A DNA stretch of 9,926 nt, from the NCBI GenBank assembly GCA_937967535.1, contig CALCMV010000068.1, positions 1 through 9,926 on the forward strand, read 5' to 3'. This DNA is from an uncultured Saprospiraceae bacterium. GTDB lineage: Bacteria; Bacteroidota; Bacteroidia; Chitinophagales; Saprospiraceae. The position numbers and the translations under genes were made by a program. The number at the start of each line of letters is the position of its first letter. Position 1 is the stretch's first letter. Shown one piece after another: positions 1-6,562 of this stretch. Under the pieces are notes generated by a model that was given only the letters and a program-made list of their open reading frames with translations, made no database searches and had not been told where the DNA came from.

Positions 1-1
1 A

Positions 2-35
2 AAACCTATAAGGTTTCCAAAAACCTTATAGGTTT
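2..35. repeat. Perfect inverted repeat built of two small palindromes
   Basis: Positions 2-16 and 21-35 are perfect reverse complements (15 bp) around a 4-base loop CCAA. Each arm is itself a palindrome of the form AAACCT-3 nt-AGGTTT, so the element is two dyads side by side. It could be a REP-like intergenic unit or part of a terminator for a gene outside the window. There is no T-run next to the stem, so I do not call it a terminator. Confidence 0.7.
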
Positions 36-81
36 GGGTGCAGGGCAGGAATCCTTTTTGCAAAAATTGTCAAAGAACCTA

Positions 82-118
82 AAAAAAATCCTGATGTCGC
101 AGGCATCAGGATTTTTTT
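82..118 (-). terminator. Rho-independent terminator, probably bidirectional
   Basis: A 15-bp perfect stem pairs 82-96 with 104-118 around a 7-base loop (97-103). Its core is ATCCTGATG / CATCAGGAT. It is flanked by eight A residues on the left and seven T residues on the right, so the transcript has a U-tract in either direction. On the minus strand it lies about 45 bases after the stop codon of the giant gene, which it most likely terminates. It could equally serve a plus-strand gene outside the window. Confidence 0.85.
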
Positions 119-136
119 ATCTAATTGAAAATGAAT

Positions 137-174
137 TAATCATTAATCGTTAATCATTAATCGTTAATCATTAA
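137..174. repeat. Heptanucleotide tandem array TAATCRT (x5.4)
   Basis: Units TAATCAT and TAATCGT alternate from 137 to 171, followed by a partial unit, giving 7-bp periodicity and a 14-bp super-period. The array overlaps the 3' end of the giant gene: its stop codon (164-166, minus) and the last few codons (V-N-D) are read from repeat units. Because 7 is not a multiple of 3, the TAA in each unit falls in a new frame every time. The plus-strand reading is therefore stopped in all three frames. Confidence 0.85.
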
Positions 175-3100
175 CAATGCGTATTTCTGTTTGTCGAATG
201 TAAAGGACACCAAGATTGAGCAGTATCAATGCGAGGATAATCAAGCCCCACTCACCGACAGTCGGTACAGCCTCTCCTGAATCAACTCCTTCACATGAGC
301 AATCTGCTTGTATGGTATCGTTGATAGTCAGTGGACTGCCGTCATTGCATACATCTCCCGGAACGACACACGAGCCATCATCTACGGTAGCTGTTGGGTC
401 AAAATTGCATGCCGTAGCATCTGTACAACCCGGTATACCGATAGGTGTACCTGCACAAGTACAGTCTGCTTGTATGGCATCGTTTTCTGTATTGTTATCA
501 CCGTCGTCACAAGCATCACCTACTTCCGGATTGTCTAGTACTGTACCGTCTGACGCACAAGTGTCGCAACCTGTGGCGAATAGGCATGAGTCATCATCTA
601 CGGTAGCTGTTGGGTCAAAATTACATGCCATAGCATCTGTACAGCCCGGTATTGGGTCGCTAGTACATGCACAGTTGGCAGCATCATATGTAGTCCCTGC
701 CGGACAGTTTGGCGTATTGACTGCCACACAGTTGACAGCATCAAATGAATCATCTGTAAGATCGCAGCCATCATCAATAGGTGGTTGTTCACCTGTTATA
801 TCCCATACACAAATAGTGGTATTGAAAGTAGCTGTTTCGTAACATTCGGTTTCAGGTTCAGCAGGCAATACGCAAGAACCATCGTCTGTATTTGCAGTCG
901 GGTCGAAGTTGTCGGCACATGGGTCTGTACAGCCGAGAACGGCATCAGTAACACATTCACAATTAGCCGCATCGAATGTCGTATTTGACGGACAGTTAGG
1001 TGTATTAATTACGGAACAAGTTGCCGCATCAAATGAATCAGTCGTCAAGTCACAGCCATCATCTACATCAGGTGGCGTATTGACAATCGCACAAGCTGCC
1101 GCATCAAACGAATCTGCGGTCAAGTCACAGCCATCATCTACATCAGGTGGTGTATTGACAATCGCACAAGTTGCCGCATCAAATGAATCAGTCGTCAAGT
1201 CACAGCCATCATCTACGTCAGGTGGTGCATTGACAATCGCACAAGCTGCCGCATCAAATGAGTCGCTTGTTAGAGCGCAACCATCATCCGGGTTTGGAGG
1301 TGTATTGATAGCCACACAGTTTACAGTATCATACGAATCTGTGGTCAAATCACATCCATCATCCGGGTCGGGGAACATACAACTTCCATCATCAGAATTT
1401 GCTGTTGGGTCAAAATTATTAGCACATGCGTTGGTACAACCGGAGACAACATCTGTTTCACACAAACATTCAATAGTATTTAGTGTCGTACCATCCGGGC
1501 AAGTAGATTCATTGATAATGACACAATTTGCCGCATCAAACGAATCAATCGTATTATCACAACCATCATCAGGATCTGGTGCTGCATTGACTACCGCACA
1601 CATAGCTGCATCAAACGAGTCATCGGTAAGCGGACAAGCATCATCTACTGAAGGTGGTGTATTTACAATCACACAATTAGCGGCATCAAATGAATCGGTG
1701 GTCAAATCACATCCATCATCCGGGTCAGGTGCTGTATTTACAATCACACAATTAACAGCATCAAATGAATCGGTGGTCAAATCACATCCATCATTCGGGT
1801 CAGGCGGCGTATTTACAACCACACAATTAGCAGCATCAAATGAATCGGTGGTCAAATCACATCCATCATCCGGGTCAGGCGGCGTATTTACAATCACACA
1901 ATTAGCGGCATCAAATGAATCAGTGGTCAAATCACATCCATCATTCGGGTCAGGTGCTGTATTTATAATCTCACAATTAATGGCATCAAATGAATCTGCG
2001 GTCAAATCACATCCATCATCTGGGTCGGGTTCAGCATTAATAATCACACAACTAACGGCATCAAATGAATCGATGGTCAAATCACATCCATCATCCGGCT
2101 CGGGTGCTGTATTAACACATTCACAAGTCGCAGGGTCGAGCGAATCTACGGTGAGGGCACAAGCATCATCACAACTTGGCAACATGCACGAACCGTCATC
2201 TTCGGTAGCAGTCGGGTCAAAATTGCTAGCGCAAGGATTGGTACAACCCGACACACCCGCAGGTGGCGCACAACTAATCGTCGCTTCCCAACCTTCTTCC
2301 TGTACCGAACCATCAGAATTAAATGTGAAAGTAAGGCAACCGTCAGCCGCAGTAGAAGTAAATGAATCTCCGGCTTGGAGGAGGCTTTCAGGAACAGAAG
2401 GTGTGCTACCGTCTCCGTCCAATTCACCACAAGCGGTCATTTGGAGGGTATCTACTGTACCACTACCATTATAAATAGAGAGAAAATCCCAACATCCGCC
2501 TTGTGTTCCCGTAACTGTAGCAGTTTCTATATCTACAAAAGTGAATGTTACTGTTACTAGATCACCCGCCATATCAGGACAAATCGTAAGCGAATCGCTC
2601 GAATTGGCTGCATAAGGTGCTGTCGGACCGCCATTATCAAAGAAAAGTCCACTTGAACAAGTTGGTGCCGGTACAGCCGTAGCAAATGCAAATGGTCCGA
2701 CACATTCTGAATTTATTGTACCGCCCATACCATCGTCACATACTGCACAAACGTAATAGTCGTAAGCAGTTCCGGCAGACAACCCACCTAATGTAAATGG
2801 ATTGTTGACACCATTGACCGCCGTACCCATACCGGGTGTAAAGCCTGTGGTATCCCATTCAATATTAAAAGTAGCTTCAGTAGAAATCCACGATAAATCA
2901 GCAGAAGTTTCAGTGATATTATCAACGGCTAAGTCAGTGGGTGCCGGACAAGCCACATCCGTAGTAAATGTAAATGGTCCGGTACAATTGGAGGTGATTG
3001 TCCCCCCTGCACCATCGTCACAAACAGCACAAACGTAGTAATCATAGTCCGTTTCGGGCATCAATCCCGTCAGTGTAAATGGATTGCTGACTCCGCTGAC

Positions 3101-5386
3101 CACCGTTCCGGTACCGGGTGCGAAGCCCGATATTCCCCATTCAATATCAAAAGTAGTTTCGTCAGAAGTCCATGATAATTCGGCAGAATTACCACCGATA
3201 TTCGCCGCAATTATGCCAGACGGTTGAGGACAATCTGAAGGTGGCGCACAAGTGATAGTTGCTTCCCAACCTTGTTCTTGCACCGAAGCATCAGAACTAA
3301 ATGTAAAGGTCAGACAACCGTCGGCTGCCGTAGAGCTAAAGAAATCTCCGGCTTGGAGGAGGCTTTCAGGAACAGAAGGCGTGCCACCATCTCCATCCAA
3401 TTCACCACAAGCGGTCATTTGAAGGGTATCTGTTGTACCACTTCCATTATAAATAGAGAGGAAATCCCAACATCCACCTTGTGTTCCTGTACCTGTAGTA
3501 GTTTCCATATCTACAAAAGTGAATGTTACTGTTACTATATCACCCGCCATATCAGGACAAATCGTAAGCGAATCGCTCGAATTGGTTGCATAAGGTGCAG
3601 CCGGACCTCCATTATCAAAGAAAAGTCCACTTGAACAAGTTGGTACCGGTACAGCCGTAGCAAATGTAAATGGTCCGACACATTCTGAGTTTATTGTACC
3701 GCCCATACCATCATCACATATTGCACAAACGTAATAGTCGTAGGCAGTTCCGGCAGACAACCCACCTAATGTAAATGGATTGTTGACCCCATTGACCGCC
3801 GTACCCATACCGGGCGCAAAACCTGTCGGTCCCCATTCTATGTCAAAAGTACTTTCAGTGGAAGTCCACGATAAATCAGCAGAAGTTTCAGTGATATTAT
3901 CAACGGTTAAGTCAGTAGGTGCCGGACAAGCCACATCCGTAGTAAATGAAAATGGTCCGGTACAATTAGAGGTGATTGTCCCGCCCGCACCATCGTCACA
4001 AACGGCACAAACGTAGTAATCATAGTCCGTTTCGGGCATCAATCCCGTCAGTGTAAATGGATTGCTGACACCATTGACCATCGTACCCATACCGGGTGTA
4101 AAGCCTGTGGTATCCCATTCAATATTAAAAGTAGTTTCAGCGGAAACCCAAGATAATTCGGCAGAACTGCCACCGATATTTGATGCCATCAAACCCGCAG
4201 GCGGCGCACAAGCAGCAGGTGGCGCACAAGTAATATCTGCTGCCCAACCGTCTTGCTGTACCAAAGCATCTGACGAGAATGTAATGGTCAAACAACCATC
4301 GGCTGCCGTAGAGGTAAAGAAATCTCCGGCTTGCAGAAGGCTTGTCGGGTCTGAAGGTACGCTACCGTCACCATCCAGTTCGCCACAAGCTGTTAGTTGT
4401 ATCGGTGTGGAGGTATCACTACCATTATAAATAGAGAGAAAATCCCAACATCCGCCTTGTATGCCCGCAACTGTTGAAGTTTCTATATCTACAAAAGTAA
4501 ATGTAATTGTCACCACATCACCCGGTGTATCCGGGCAAATCGTGTAAGACTCATCCGCAGAATTATCATACTGACCAACGGGTCCGCCGGTATCAAAGAA
4601 AATTCCGCCACATTCAGGTGGTGCAATATCGGTTGTAAAAGTTTGAGGACCTGTACAGTCTGAGATAATTGTACCGCCTGCACCATCATCACAAACGGCA
4701 CAAACATAGTAATCATAGCTTGTCGAAGCAGCCAATCCGCTTAAAGTAAATGGATTGCCAACGCCGCTTTCTACTGTTCCACTGCCAAGTGCAAAACCCG
4801 CAACACCCCACTCTACATTAAATGAAGTCTCGGCAGAAGACCAAGTCAAATCAGCAGCACTTTCTGTAATATTGCTGACCGATAGACCTGTGGGTGTAAC
4901 ACATGCCGGAGGCGGGCCACAAGTAATATCTGCTACCCATCCCTCTCCCTGCACCGAACCATCAGAACTAAATGTAACGGTAAGACAGCCATCAGCCGAA
5001 GTAGAGGTAAAGAAATCTCCGGCTTGCAGGAGGCTTGTCGGGTCTGAAGGTACTCCACCATCACCGTCCAATTCGCCACAGGCTACTGCTTGCAATGGTG
5101 CAGCAGTACCACTGCCACTGAATATAGAGAGAAAATCCCAACATCCTGCCTGCGCCCCCGTTCCGGCTGAACTTTCTATATCAACAAATGTAAAAGTAAC
5201 CGTCACCACATCACCCGCCACATCAGGACAAAAGGTATATGTAGTATCCGTATTGGCATTATACGGATTGTCCAATCCACCATCGTCAGTAAATTTTACA
5301 TCGCACTGTGCATATGTATTAGTTACTGAAAAACAGCAGATTATAATAAGATATAAGAGTAAACTAAAGTTTATTTTTGGTATCAT
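164..5386 (-). CDS. Giant acidic secreted CUB/FN3/Cys-repeat surface protein with IPTL-CTERM tail
   Basis: This is a 1740-residue predicted cell-surface or extracellular protein; its partner is unknown. Order of parts: signal peptide (1-26); CUB-like domains at about 28-157, 259-388, 584-714 and 910-1040, each with six Cys; FN3 domains at about 162-253, 393-484, 487-577, 719-810 and 813-903, with an unusual YYVCAVC core; five GCT..NFDPTA..DDGSC modules; fifteen 25-residue DDGCDLTTDSFDAANC repeats (1076-1300, 1345-1469, 1541-1565); DDG..T..D..C modules (about 1627-1700); and a VPTVGEWG sorting tail (1707-1731). CUB and FN3 domains generally mediate binding, so adhesion or matrix building is the natural inference. 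No catalytic domain is visible. No K, R or H occurs from residue 32 to 1730. The start is fixed by the signal peptide; there is no Shine-Dalgarno sequence, as usual in this phylum. The gene stands alone, divergent from maf. GC content is clearly above the flanking DNA, and repeats are nearly identical at DNA level. Confidence 0.93.
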   Translation of the reverse strand: MIPKINFSLLLYLIIICCFSVTNTYAQCDVKFTDDGGLDNPYNANTDTTYTFCPDVAGDVVTVTFTFVDIESSAGTGAQAGCWDFLSIFSGSGTAAPLQAVACGELDGDGGVPSDPTSLLQAGDFFTSTSADGCLTVTFSSDGSVQGEGWVADITCGPPPACVTPTGLSVSNITESAADLTWSSAETSFNVEWGVAGFALGSGTVESGVGNPFTLSGLAASTSYDYYVCAVCDDGAGGTIISDCTGPQTFTTDIAPPECGGIFFDTGGPVGQYDNSADESYTICPDTPGDVVTITFTFVDIETSTVAGIQGGCWDFLSIYNGSDTSTPIQLTACGELDGDGSVPSDPTSLLQAGDFFTSTAADGCLTITFSSDALVQQDGWAADITCAPPAACAPPAGLMASNIGGSSAELSWVSAETTFNIEWDTTGFTPGMGTMVNGVSNPFTLTGLMPETDYDYYVCAVCDDGAGGTITSNCTGPFSFTTDVACPAPTDLTVDNITETSADLSWTSTESTFDIEWGPTGFAPGMGTAVNGVNNPFTLGGLSAGTAYDYYVCAICDDGMGGTINSECVGPFTFATAVPVPTCSSGLFFDNGGPAAPYATNSSDSLTICPDMAGDIVTVTFTFVDMETTTGTGTQGGCWDFLSIYNGSGTTDTLQMTACGELDGDGGTPSVPESLLQAGDFFSSTAADGCLTFTFSSDASVQEQGWEATITCAPPSDCPQPSGIIAANIGGNSAELSWTSDETTFDIEWGISGFAPGTGTVVSGVSNPFTLTGLMPETDYDYYVCAVCDDGAGGTITSNCTGPFTFTTDVACPAPTDLAVDNITETSADLSWISTEATFNIEWDTTGFTPGMGTAVNGVNNPFTLGGLSAGTAYDYYVCAVCDDGMGGTINSECVGPFAFATAVPAPTCSSGLFFDNGGPTAPYAANSSDSLTICPDMAGDLVTVTFTFVDIETATVTGTQGGCWDFLSIYNGSGTVDTLQMTACGELDGDGSTPSVPESLLQAGDSFTSTAADGCLTFTFNSDGSVQEEGWEATISCAPPAGVSGCTNPCASNFDPTATEDDGSCMLPSCDDACALTVDSLDPATCECVNTAPEPDDGCDLTIDSFDAVSCVIINAEPDPDDGCDLTADSFDAINCEIINTAPDPNDGCDLTTDSFDAANCVIVNTPPDPDDGCDLTTDSFDAANCVVVNTPPDPNDGCDLTTDSFDAVNCVIVNTAPDPDDGCDLTTDSFDAANCVIVNTPPSVDDACPLTDDSFDAAMCAVVNAAPDPDDGCDNTIDSFDAANCVIINESTCPDGTTLNTIECLCETDVVSGCTNACANNFDPTANSDDGSCMFPDPDDGCDLTTDSYDTVNCVAINTPPNPDDGCALTSDSFDAAACAIVNAPPDVDDGCDLTTDSFDAATCAIVNTPPDVDDGCDLTADSFDAAACAIVNTPPDVDDGCDLTTDSFDAATCSVINTPNCPSNTTFDAANCECVTDAVLGCTDPCADNFDPTANTDDGSCVLPAEPETECYETATFNTTICVWDITGEQPPIDDGCDLTDDSFDAVNCVAVNTPNCPAGTTYDAANCACTSDPIPGCTDAMACNFDPTATVDDDSCLFATGCDTCASDGTVLDNPEVGDACDDGDNNTENDAIQADCTCAGTPIGIPGCTDATACNFDPTATVDDGSCVVPGDVCNDGSPLTINDTIQADCSCEGVDSGEAVPTVGEWGLIILALILLNLGVLYIRQTEIRIVND
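194..268 (-). other. IPTLxxWG-type C-terminal sorting signal (IPTL-CTERM)
   Basis: Residues 1707-1731 read VPTVGEWG, then a hydrophobic helix of about 16 residues (1715-1730), then R1731. This is the tripartite plan of the IPTL-CTERM family: P-T-x-x-x-W-G motif, transmembrane segment, basic residue. In the known scheme such tails are handled by exosortase H (IPTLxxWG-specific). The match is conservative (V for I, V for L). No exosortase gene is in the window. The tail, and not a T9SS C-terminal domain, is what the protein offers for surface attachment. Nine residues follow the helix, the last of them coded by the heptamer array. Confidence 0.8.
692..766 (-). repeat. Solitary 75-bp repeat unit (block 3)
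   Basis: Residues 1541-1565 hold a single CDLTDDSFDAVNC unit. It runs straight into a CPAGTTYDAANCAC cap and the fourth GCT module. The same cap type (C-P-x-x-T-T, then NCxC or ECxC) also closes blocks 1 and 2, so the order repeat, cap, GCT module is used three times. Confidence 0.85.
980..1354 (-). repeat. Block 2 of 75-bp coding repeats (5 units)
   Basis: Five 25-residue units have their first Cys at residues 1345, 1370, 1395, 1420 and 1445. This block has its own signature: linker PPDVDDG in place of PPDPDDG, and AAACAIVN or AATCAIVN in place of AANCVIVN. The repeats therefore homogenise within each block more than between blocks. The block is bracketed by GCT..DDGSC modules at residues 1316-1336 and 1485-1505. 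Confidence 0.93.
1487..2161 (-). repeat. Block 1 of 75-bp coding repeats (9 units)
   Basis: Nine in-register 75-bp units encode 25-residue repeats whose first Cys falls at residues 1076, 1101, 1126, 1151, 1176, 1201, 1226, 1251 and 1276. The typical unit is CDLTTDSFDAANC, a V/I/N linker, then TPPDPDDG. The first unit (CALTVDSLDPATCEC) is the most divergent. Three central units share a DNA core of over 30 identical bases at about 1684, 1759 and 1834, exactly 75 bp apart, which indicates recent tandem expansion. This block prefers the linker DPDDG/DPNDG. Confidence 0.95.
2255..4210 (-). repeat. 978-bp in-frame tandem duplication (FN3-FN3-CUB)
   Basis: Residues 393-718 and 719-1044 are two copies of a 326-residue FN3-FN3-CUB module. 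All three domain starts shift by exactly 326 residues. Positions 3233-4210 hold the first copy and 2255-3232 the second. The DNA is closely similar but not identical, and the pattern of differences is mosaic (see findings). An older, shorter CUB-FN3 unit with a 231-residue period is visible between residues 28 and 258. Confidence 0.9.
5309..5386 (-). other. Signal peptide of the giant protein
   Basis: Residues 1-26 show K4 in the n-region, a hydrophobic core rich in L, I and C (about residues 7-20), and a TNTYA cleavage context before Q27. This fits signal peptidase I. The Cys at 28 is not in a lipobox (it is preceded by YAQ), so a lipoprotein is unlikely. The mature chain would start with Gln. 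Confidence 0.85.
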
Positions 5387-5393
5387 AATGATT

Positions 5394-5647
5394 AATTTTA
5401 AATATGCTCTTAGATACTTAGTGTGTGCGCCAATTCTTGAATTTTGAATGAAAAAATTTAAACAAAAATTTATTAATATTTGATTATCAGTAAAAAATAA
5501 ATTTAAATTAATTTACCATTTAAAATTCATAATTTGGCGAAGACATTAATATCTAAGATAGATTCTTATAATAATACTTTGCGGAGTATTTATTTTGAGA
5601 GGAAATGTTGTTACTTATCAGGCAGAAAAATTTTAAATATGCTCTTA
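5394..5647. repeat. 19-bp direct repeat pair upstream of the giant gene
   Basis: The word AATTTTAAATATGCTCTTA occurs exactly at 5394-5412 and at 5629-5647, 235 bp apart. On the minus strand the first copy ends only 7 bases before the ATG of the giant gene, and the second lies in its presumed leader. It may be an operator or the scar of a duplication. The AT-rich background weakens the case, but the GCTCTTA part is not low complexity. Confidence 0.6.
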
Positions 5648-5675
5648 AATAATTAATTCATGGGGGGATGTCTAA

Positions 5676-5706
5676 GAAACGTAAAATAAAAATTTGTGAC
5701 AGGCAA
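5676..5706 (-). promoter_or_regulatory. Candidate Bacteroidota-type promoter for the giant gene
   Basis: On the minus strand, TTG (5704-5706) is followed after 20 bases by TACGTTTC (5676-5683). This resembles the phylum's -33 TTTG / -7 TAnnTTTG arrangement with one mismatch in the -7 box. It would give a leader of nearly 300 bases. A second -7-like word, TATATTTG, lies at 5745-5752 but has no matching -33 box. In DNA this AT-rich, chance matches are likely. Confidence 0.25.
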
Positions 5707-5899
5707 TTTTATTGACTTTATGTTCAATTAAAAAAGCACCATTGCAAATATAATTTTTTATTAAGATTTACTATATGTTTTTCTCTTTTTTTAGATATTA
5801 ATTAGCATTAATTTAAAATTTTGCTGATTGTAACGGATTGCGTTGTTGATGTAATTTAAATTGGAAGATAAACCCCGTCATTCGTCGGGACAAGCCTAA

Positions 5900-5930
5900 G
5901 TCGTCGGACATTTTCAAAATGTCAGACGAC
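5900..5930. repeat. Near-perfect palindrome, copy 1
   Basis: Arms 5900-5914 and 5916-5930 pair around a single central C with one mismatch. The left arm reads GTCGTCGGACATTTT. There is no T-tract after it, so it is not a classical terminator. It is REP-like and belongs to the same family as 6024-6054. Confidence 0.8.
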
Positions 5931-6023
5931 AACATTTTCGTACTATTTATTTAAAATGAATTATTTACAAAATAAAAATAAAACAATTTATTAATAATCG
6001 TTCAAATTAAATTGAAAATTCGT

Positions 6024-6054
6024 CTCGTCGGACATTTTGAAAATGTCCGACGAG
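6024..6054. repeat. Perfect palindrome, copy 2
   Basis: Arms 6024-6038 and 6040-6054 pair perfectly (15 bp) around a single central G. The left arm reads CTCGTCGGACATTTT. The outermost base pair and the central base are inverted relative to copy 1, as expected if the two copies lie in opposite orientation. Confidence 0.85.
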
Positions 6055-6380
6055 TAAGGTTCGTAAAATGCTAAAAATCAGTACATTAAATGCTGCCATG
6101 TTTTTACCAACGCAAAACGTTACAATCAGAAATTTTGATAGTGTATTCCATGTAATACTAGCAAAATTTAAAATTATTTATTTATTTATAAATTGTTGAT
6201 TTTAAGGTTTTTTAAAAATAAATTTTTAAAAAAACTTTATGAAACAGGATTTTGTGTGATAATTAAAAATGTAAATTTTTGATAATTTGCAGTTATTTCC
6301 GCTTGAATGTTGTGGAGATTTGCGACTTTGTTATTTTTGGCGAAACCGGATGAGTATGGTTCGCAAAACCTTAAATACTG

Positions 6381-6562
6381 GACTTTGGATATTGGGGAAT
6401 TCGGAAATTTGGTATTAGGCAAATTGTTTTTTATCAAATAATTATAAAATTAAGTTAATTAAATATCTTTTTATTTTAATAAAATTTAAATAACTGATAA
6501 TCAATTACTTACGGTTTAAAACCGAATTTCCCAGTTACCCAATTTCCAAAATGTCCAAAGTC
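6381..6562. repeat. Degenerate GG/CC-spaced word arrays upstream of maf
   Basis: Between 6381 and 6426 the plus strand runs as a series of 7-9 base words starting with GG (ggacttt, ggatatt, ggaaattt, ggtatta). Between 6523 and 6562 there is a similar series of CC-starting words (cccaattt, ccaaaatgt, ccaaagt). They look like decayed, oppositely oriented relatives of the clean GGAATTT array at 9846-9866. The unit boundaries are loose. Confidence 0.4.

Larger units (their letters stand above)
368..2248 (-). repeat. Five dispersed GCT..NFDPTA..DDGSC modules
   Basis: Copies lie at residues 1047-1067, 1316-1336, 1485-1505, 1581-1601 and 1653-1673 (plus-strand positions 2186-2248, 1379-1441, 872-934, 584-646 and 368-430). 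Each is 21 residues long, begins GCT(D/N) and ends in DDGSC or DDDSC. The motif is common in secreted Bacteroidota proteins. The spaced Asp residues suggest calcium binding, but that is inference. The modules separate the blocks of 25-residue repeats. Confidence 0.85.
5821..6132. repeat. Symmetric inverted-repeat element (MITE-like), possibly extending to 5792-6160
   Basis: The terminal arms 5821-5845 and 6108-6132 are inverted repeats matching at 22 of 25 bases, sharing the block CGTTACAATCAG. Inside lie two palindromes (5900-5930 and 6024-6054). Over their 29-base cores they are inverted copies of each other with one mismatch. The spacing is balanced: 54 bases from the left arm to the first palindrome and 53 from the second palindrome to the right arm. 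Weaker symmetry continues outward to about 5792 and 6160. No ORF and no clear target-site duplication are visible. A non-autonomous mobile element fits best; a structured RNA is an alternative. Confidence 0.6.

Noticed and set aside
980..2161. Regularly spaced repeats suggesting a CRISPR array
   Set aside because: The whole 75-bp unit is repeated with no unique spacers, and it is in frame in a clear coding sequence.
909..2474. A 521-codon open frame on the plus strand opposite the 75-bp repeats
   Set aside because: It is the antisense shadow of the repeat array. A 75-bp unit without an antisense stop stays open for as many copies as exist. The predicted protein simply mirrors the repeats and has no signal, domain or start context.
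5306..5386. Possible lipoprotein signal because of Cys28
   Set aside because: The residues before the Cys are T-Y-A-Q, which is not a lipobox. Cys28 corresponds to the first conserved Cys of the CUB-like domain.
4755..5447. A 230-codon plus-strand open frame over the 5' part of the giant gene
   Set aside because: It lies antisense to the CUB and FN3 domains, which are plainly the conserved coding frame, and its translation resembles no family.
5745..5752. TATATTTG on the minus strand as a -7 promoter box for the giant gene
   Set aside because: No TTG-type -33 box lies at the expected distance, and it would imply a leader of about 350 bases. The match alone is common in AT-rich DNA.
6237..6437. 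A 66-codon minus-strand open frame in the AT-rich gap
   Set aside because: Its N-terminal part is a translation of the GG-spaced repeat words, there is no start context, and the composition is that of random AT-rich DNA.
5480..6504. A 12-bp inverted repeat (TTGATTATCAGT at 5480-5491, its complement at 6493-6504) as possible ends of a 1-kb element
   Set aside because: Twelve bases in very AT-rich DNA without target-site duplication or longer flanking similarity is not enough to call an element.
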